DNA of 64,000 bases from NCBI RefSeq assembly GCF_011742165.1, contig NZ_JAAQTO010000053.1, positions 1 through 64,000 on the forward strand, in the 5' to 3' direction. A program made the position numbers and the translations under genes. The notes below the pieces were generated by a model that was not told the DNA's origin, ran no database searches, and saw only the letters and a list, made by a program, of their open reading frames with translations. Positions 60,205-64,000 of this stretch are shown piece by piece. Position 1 is the first letter of the stretch, and each line of letters starts with the position of its first letter. The DNA is from Billgrantia bachuensis (GTDB lineage: Bacteria; Pseudomonadota; Gammaproteobacteria; Pseudomonadales; Halomonadaceae).

Positions 60205-60585
60205 TCAAGTCGACGCGCCGACGACGATCCAACCCTCGGCGTCGACGCTCACCGGCACCCGGTCGAGCTCACAGCCGAGGCCGAAGCCGCCGAGGCCCTC
60301 TCCAGTGCGCGTCGAGAAGGTCGCATCATGGTTGCTGCAGCGCAGCTGCTCGCCGTCGCGACTGAGAATCCGCGAACCGCGCTGGTCGAGGGGAAGATAT
60401 TGATGAGGGCAGGCATTGACGTAGCCGAACAGCGCTTCGTCGAGGCGAATCAACAGCAGCGGGAAGGTGCCTTTCTCACTCGCCAGGGTCAGGCTGTGAG
60501 TTTCACCGGGCGTAAGTTCCTCCAGCCTGACGAGGCGCGTTCCAGGCGCGGGTGCGCTACGATATTGCTGCCATGCCTGAGTCAT
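60205..60585 (-). CDS. Rieske [2Fe-2S] protein
   Basis: A 126-residue stand-alone Rieske ferredoxin-like protein. Ligands are Cys59 and His61 (CPHQYLPLD) and Cys83 and His86 (CSNHDATF), the C-x-H ... C-x2-H pattern. There is no membrane anchor, so it is a soluble electron carrier or regulatory subunit. No oxygenase partner is next to it. It is divergent from the MOSC gene, with a long perfect inverted repeat between them. Confidence 0.88.
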   Translation of the reverse strand: MTQAWQQYRSAPAPGTRLVRLEELTPGETHSLTLASEKGTFPLLLIRLDEALFGYVNACPHQYLPLDQRGSRILSRDGEQLRCSNHDATFSTRTGEGLGGFGLGCELDRVPVSVDAEGWIVVGAST

Positions 60586-60608
60586 GACGAAAAGCCCTCC
60601 TACGGTAA

Positions 60609-60640
60609 GCGAGCCGTCATTGTCGCCAATGACGGCTCGC
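60609..60640. repeat. Perfect 14-bp inverted repeat between divergent genes
   Basis: GCGAGCCGTCATTG (60609-60622) and CAATGACGGCTCGC (60627-60640) around TCGC. It lies between the Rieske start (60585) and the MOSC start (60703). No T-tract on either side. It could be an operator or, in RNA, a leader hairpin of either gene. Confidence 0.6.
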
Positions 60641-60702
60641 CTGTCAGCGTGGGCTCGGGCTGAACCTGCTTGAACAATGGGCGCAATTCAGAGGAACAGA
60701 GC

Positions 60703-61542
60703 GTGAGAATCAAGGAACTCAATCTCTACCCGGTCAAGTCGCTGCGCGGCATTCCGCTCGATCGGGCGACCCTGGGCGTGCGCGGCTTGGCTTACGACCG
60801 CAACTGGATGGTGGTCGATCAGGTAGGGCGCTTCGTCACCCAGCGGCAGATGCCGGGCATGGCGCGGGTGACGGTCCGGCTCGAGGAAGACTGGCTGGTG
60901 CTGGAACATCCCGAAGCGCAGCCGCTGGCCATTGCACTGGCACGCCGCGACCAGCCCCGGCTGACCACTTACGTATGGGACGATGCCTGCCAGGCGCTGG
61001 ACGAAGGAGAGGAGGCAAGCCGCTGGCTTACCGCCGTACTTGGCGACCTGCGCGGCAGTGCGTTGCGCCTGGTACGCTTCGATGACGCTCACCGGCGCCC
61101 CGTGGAGTCCCGCTATCTCCAGGGCGAAGAGGCCCATACCGCCTTTGCCGATGGCTATCCCTTCCTGATCGCCTCGCAAGCCTCGCTCGATGCCCTCAAC
61201 CGTGAACTGCAACAAAAGGTCCTCGTGCCACTGCCCATGAACCGGTTCCGGCCCAATATCGTAATCGAAGGGGTTTCCGCCTTCGCCGAAGATGGCTGGA
61301 ACGAGGTGATGGCGCAGGAGGGCCAATACCGCTTCGGGCTGCGCAAGCCGTGCCAGCGCTGCAAGATCACTACCATCAACCAGGCCAATGGAACCATCGA
61401 AGTTCCCGGCGAGCCGCTGCAGACCTTGATCCAGATGAAAACTCAGCCACTGCGGCCGGGGGCGTATTTTGGCCAGAACGCTACGCTGCTCACGGGCGAA
61501 GGGGAAGTCATCGCAGTGGGCGAGACGCTCCATGCGAAGTGA
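60703..61542 (+). CDS. MOSC-domain protein (YcbX-like N-terminal and MOSC core)
   Basis: A 279-residue protein. Residues 1-110 form the MOSC N-terminal beta-barrel (VRIKELNLYPVKSLRG, GLAYDRNWMVVDQVGRFVTQR) and the rest the MOSC core with the likely molybdenum-binding Cys in RKPCQRCKITT. Relatives (YcbX, mARC) reduce N-hydroxylated base analogues using a molybdenum cofactor; unlike YcbX there is no C-terminal ferredoxin domain. The start is the GTG at 60703 with AGAGGA upstream. Confidence 0.87.
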   Translation: MRIKELNLYPVKSLRGIPLDRATLGVRGLAYDRNWMVVDQVGRFVTQRQMPGMARVTVRLEEDWLVLEHPEAQPLAIALARRDQPRLTTYVWDDACQALDEGEEASRWLTAVLGDLRGSALRLVRFDDAHRRPVESRYLQGEEAHTAFADGYPFLIASQASLDALNRELQQKVLVPLPMNRFRPNIVIEGVSAFAEDGWNEVMAQEGQYRFGLRKPCQRCKITTINQANGTIEVPGEPLQTLIQMKTQPLRPGAYFGQNATLLTGEGEVIAVGETLHAK

Positions 61543-61588
61543 AGGCGTCTGCTGCCTACTTGGGAAATGAGGGCCACGGAAGGGGCGC

Positions 61589-61665
61589 AAAAAAGAAGCC
61601 CGCTAAGAAGCGGGCGCTAAGCAAGGGACTCACGACTGCTGTGCAAGAACCGGCGTGAGTAGACT
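61589..61665 (-). ncRNA. Candidate small RNA with terminator hairpin
   Basis: On the minus strand a stem ACTCACG/CGTGAGT (61660-61654 with 61634-61628) is followed by the hairpin GCCCGCT-TCTT-AGCGGGC (61615-61598) and, three bases later, six T (complement of 61589-61594): a good Rho-independent terminator facing left. No minus-strand gene precedes it, so it would end a short RNA of about 75 bases. A TATCTT hexamer at 61672-61667 could be its -10 box, about 55 bases downstream of the inverted repeat at 61716-61735. The 5' end is a guess. Confidence 0.32.
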
Positions 61666-61715
61666 CAAGATAGCGCTATTCCTGCGTTGAGAATGTCATC
61701 CATTTACCCTCTGTC

Positions 61716-61735
61716 TTGTAGGAAATTGCCTACAA
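61716..61735. promoter_or_regulatory. Inverted repeat resembling a NarL/GacA-type response-regulator site
   Basis: TTGTAGG-N6-CCTACAA, a perfect 7-bp inverted repeat. It matches the GacA/UvrY upstream sequence TGTAAG-N6-CTTACA at 10 of 12 bases and with the correct spacer. The rest of 61543-61879 holds no gene; the candidate small RNA lies to the left and DUF488 to the right. Confidence 0.4.
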
Positions 61736-61879
61736 CGAGCGTAAGCCGGAGCGTCGGAGCTAATACATGCTGTCGCTCGTCAGGGGTCTCCATCGCAGGT
61801 GTCTGCTGTGACTTGCTGCACTACGCTTCCAGGTATCGCTTTACCGCCCCGTATCTACGGCAACAGGGAGAGTGCCACG

Positions 61880-62233
61880 ATGAACATTGCCCTCAAACGT
61901 GCTTACGATCCGCCCGCGTCCCGCGATGGCTATCGCGTTCTCGTCGATCGTCTTTGGCCCCGGGGCGTATCCAAAGATGACGCCAGGATCGATGCCTGGC
62001 CCAAGGAGATTGCCCCGAGCGACGAGCTGCGCAAGGCGTTTCACGCTGGCAAGCTCGGCTGGGGCGAGTTTCGCCGTCGCTACCTGGCGGAACTCAAGTC
62101 CCAACGAGACGCGCTACGGGAGCTGGCGGAGCGCGCACAGAAAGGCAGCGTGACGCTGATATTCAGCTCGAAGGATGAACTACGCAACAACGCCGTGGTG
62201 CTCAGGCAATACCTGGAGATGCTGCAACGTTAG
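61880..62233 (+). CDS. DUF488 family protein
   Basis: A 117-residue soluble protein of the YeaO-like DUF488 group: IALKRAYDPPA, GYRVLVDRLWPRGVSK, KEIAPSDELRKAFH and LIFSSKDELRNNAVVL. The conserved Trp-Pro-Arg-Gly loop and His suggest a small binding or metal site, but no function is established. GGGAG precedes the ATG at 61880. The leader is long (about 150 bases from the upstream inverted repeat). Confidence 0.85.
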   Translation: MNIALKRAYDPPASRDGYRVLVDRLWPRGVSKDDARIDAWPKEIAPSDELRKAFHAGKLGWGEFRRRYLAELKSQRDALRELAERAQKGSVTLIFSSKDELRNNAVVLRQYLEMLQR

Positions 62234-62328
62234 ACGAAGCGTACCGAGGCCAGATTTTTTTACGGCTTTTTTAGGCTTGGCTGTGCTTTCATGCCTGCAC
62301 GATGGGTAGCGGGGCAAGGGCACCTCCT

Positions 62329-63831
62329 ATGCGTATCGCCAGACTAGGTACGAATGAGCTTGGCTTGCGTCTCAGATATCACTGGCGCAACTGGACGCCG
62401 GTTCTCAAGGTCGTCTCCGTCATGTGGACGGTACTTGCCGTTTTCATGGCGATACCATGGGTCGTGCTCGTCGTCGAGCGGGACCCCGATGCCCGCGCCT
62501 TCGGGCTGTCGATACTGCTGGTGATGGCAGCGGTCGGCCTGGTGTGGCTCTCTACGTTGCGGACACGAGTCGAACTCAAGCCCTGGCAGATGTTCGTGCT
62601 GACTACCCTGAGTTGGGTCAGCGTCAGTGGTTTTGCCAGCCTGCCGCTCGTGCTGGGCGCACCGCAGTTGACCTTCACCAATGCCGTGTTCGAATCGGTC
62701 TCGGCGATCACCACCACTGGATCCACCGTGCTTGTCGGCATCGAAACACTCTCCGACGGCCTTAAGCTGTGGCGGGGCATCATGCAGTGGCTTGGGGGCA
62801 TCGGCATCATCGTCATGGGCATCGCCATCCTGCCCTTCCTCAAGGTAGGGGGTATGCGTCTGTTCCATACTGAATCGTCCGATTGGTCGGATAAGGTCAT
62901 GCCGCGCACGGGCGGCATCGCCAAGGCGACCCTGGGCATCTATTGCGGCTTCACCCTTGTCGCCATGCTGGCCTACTGGCTGGGTGGCATGACGCCGCTG
63001 GATGCCGTCGTGCACGGCATGACCTCGCTGGCCACCGGGGGCTTCGCCAACTCTGACGCTTCTTTTGGCGCCTATGCCGACCAGCCGCACCTGTTGTGGC
63101 TGGGTTCGCTGTTCATGCTGCTGGGGGCGTTGCCCTTCGTGCTCTACATCCGTGTGCTGCGCGGCGCACGAATGGCGCTGTGGCGCGATCAACAGGTGCA
63201 CGGGCTATTGCTGCTGCTGACGGTGGTCGTCATCGGGCTCACGCTGTGGCGAATCTGGCTGGGCACGCCGCCGTTCGAGGCGCTGACACAGGTTGCCTTC
63301 AACGTCATCTCGGTGGTGACCACTACCGGCTATGCCTCCGACGACTACAGCACTTGGGGGCCGCTGGCCTACGTGGCGTTCTTTTACCTGACTTTCGTCG
63401 GTGGCTGCAGTGGTTCCACCAGCGGGGGCATGAAGATCTTCCGTTTCCAGGTGGCTACCATCCTGCTACGCAACCAGCTGCGCTTCCTGGTCCATTCCCA
63501 TGGCGTGTTCGCCTCGCGCTACAACGGTCAGCCGCTCACCGACGATATCACGCGTGGCGTGGTGGCGTTCTCGTTCTTCTTCTTTCTCACGGTCGCGGGG
63601 CTGGCGCTGGGACTGGCACTGATGGGGTTGGATTTCACCACGGCGCTTTCGGGTGCCGCCACGGCGGTGGCCAACGTCGGGCCGGGGCTGGGCGATATCA
63701 TTGGGCCTGCCGGCAATTTCATCACCCTGCCGGATGCCGCCAAATGGCTGCTGTGTGCCGGTATGCTGCTCGGACGACTCGAGATTCTCACGGTGTTGGT
63801 CTTGCTGACGCCGATGTTCTGGCGCAAGTAG
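62329..63831 (+). CDS. trkH: Trk-type potassium uptake protein TrkH/TrkI
   Basis: A 500-residue channel subunit of the Trk system with four M1-P-M2 repeats. The four selectivity-filter loops are visible: SAITTTGSTV, TSLATGGFAN, SVVTTTGYAS and AVANVGPGLG, with the conserved Gly of each. GGCSGSTSGGMKIFRF is the usual gating-loop region. It takes up potassium, important on salt stress, and would need the NAD-binding TrkA encoded elsewhere. Start at 62329 gives the normal N-terminus; AAGG lies about nine bases upstream. Confidence 0.93.
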   Translation: MRIARLGTNELGLRLRYHWRNWTPVLKVVSVMWTVLAVFMAIPWVVLVVERDPDARAFGLSILLVMAAVGLVWLSTLRTRVELKPWQMFVLTTLSWVSVSGFASLPLVLGAPQLTFTNAVFESVSAITTTGSTVLVGIETLSDGLKLWRGIMQWLGGIGIIVMGIAILPFLKVGGMRLFHTESSDWSDKVMPRTGGIAKATLGIYCGFTLVAMLAYWLGGMTPLDAVVHGMTSLATGGFANSDASFGAYADQPHLLWLGSLFMLLGALPFVLYIRVLRGARMALWRDQQVHGLLLLLTVVVIGLTLWRIWLGTPPFEALTQVAFNVISVVTTTGYASDDYSTWGPLAYVAFFYLTFVGGCSGSTSGGMKIFRFQVATILLRNQLRFLVHSHGVFASRYNGQPLTDDITRGVVAFSFFFFLTVAGLALGLALMGLDFTTALSGAATAVANVGPGLGDIIGPAGNFITLPDAAKWLLCAGMLLGRLEILTVLVLLTPMFWRK

Positions 63832-63845
63832 GCAGGGGCGTGTCG

Positions 63846-64000
63846 ATGCATCAACCAATACTGCAGGATGAGACCCGGCTTGACCCGGTGGGCCTGCGAA
63901 GTCCACAGCTGTTGGTTGCTCTGGGCGGGCGTGGCGAGGAGGATACCGCTCTGGTGCGGGCGGCGCATCGCCATGCGCAGCGCGAGGGCGTGCGCTGGCG
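63846..64000 (+). CDS. N-terminal fragment, possibly a Usp/KdpD-like sensor or stress protein
   Basis: The gene runs off the right edge; only about 51 residues are visible. After a short polar start (MHQPILQDETRLDP) the segment QLLVALGGRGEEDTALVRAAHRHAQREGV has the strand-loop-helix pattern of the first universal-stress-protein unit, where KdpD-type kinases and similar proteins show ILVAV followed by SxxLVRAAARMA. It starts 15 bases after trkH, so probably cotranscribed. The assignment is weak. Confidence 0.4.
   Translation, partial: MHQPILQDETRLDPVGLRSPQLLVALGGRGEEDTALVRAAHRHAQREGVRW

Overview
The window reads as ordinary chromosome from a high-GC gammaproteobacterium, most likely a member of the Halomonadaceae (Halomonas-like). 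That assignment is inference: it rests on a TrkH-type potassium channel subunit, LpxL-type lipid A acyltransferase, thiC/tenA under separate TPP riboswitches, an ackA-pta pair with the long Pta, and the general gene content. I see no rRNA, tRNA, complete insertion sequence, CRISPR array or intact prophage.

Region 1 (1-15712) is a complete-looking locus for xylan fragments and D-xylose oxidation by the Weimberg route. A LamB-like porin, a sugar ABC transporter (binding protein, two permeases, ATPase) and a sugar-porter MFS protein bring sugar in. A cytoplasmic GH43 beta-xylosidase cuts xylo-oligosaccharides, a mutarotase presents the right anomer, and an XylB-like SDR dehydrogenase, an SMP-30 lactonase and an XylD-like [2Fe-2S] dehydratase lead to 2-keto-3-deoxy-xylonate. 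A ketoglutarate semialdehyde dehydrogenase (cut by the left edge) gives 2-oxoglutarate. The step in between (XylX-type dehydratase) is not in the window. A ROK regulator lies among them, and a 21-bp inverted-repeat motif occurs before three of the transcription units.

Region 2 (15709-29126) holds argE, katG with a cluster of OxyR-type tetranucleotides, an AT-rich patch with a decayed RhuM gene, a secreted alpha/beta hydrolase, a YCII protein, sbcDC, nfi, DUF1415, an aldo/keto reductase and OsmC.

Region 3 (29178-35825) is the least understood part. An amidoligase and a class I glutamine amidotransferase form a translationally coupled pair, divergent from a large MscS-type channel and a membrane protein I do not recognise. 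A CBS-BON protein behind an Anr/Fnr-like box follows.

Region 4 (35838-52965) is central metabolism and envelope: a class V aminotransferase, a PmtA-like methyltransferase, ThiO, pta-ackA with a second Anr-like box, an EamA exporter, a small outer-membrane barrel, a solitary CARF-nuclease (DUF1887/Card1-like) protein lacking its catalytic lysine, thiC and tenA each with its own TPP riboswitch, LpxL, small proteins and a YcaD-like MFS transporter.

Region 5 (53125-64000) carries a four-gene acyl-CoA catabolic run (acyl-CoA dehydrogenase, acyl-CoA ligase, 3-hydroxyacyl-CoA dehydrogenase, enoyl-CoA hydratase), a secreted protein of unknown role, an EamA exporter, a Rieske protein, a MOSC protein, a candidate small RNA on the minus strand, DUF488, trkH and the start of what may be a sensor kinase.
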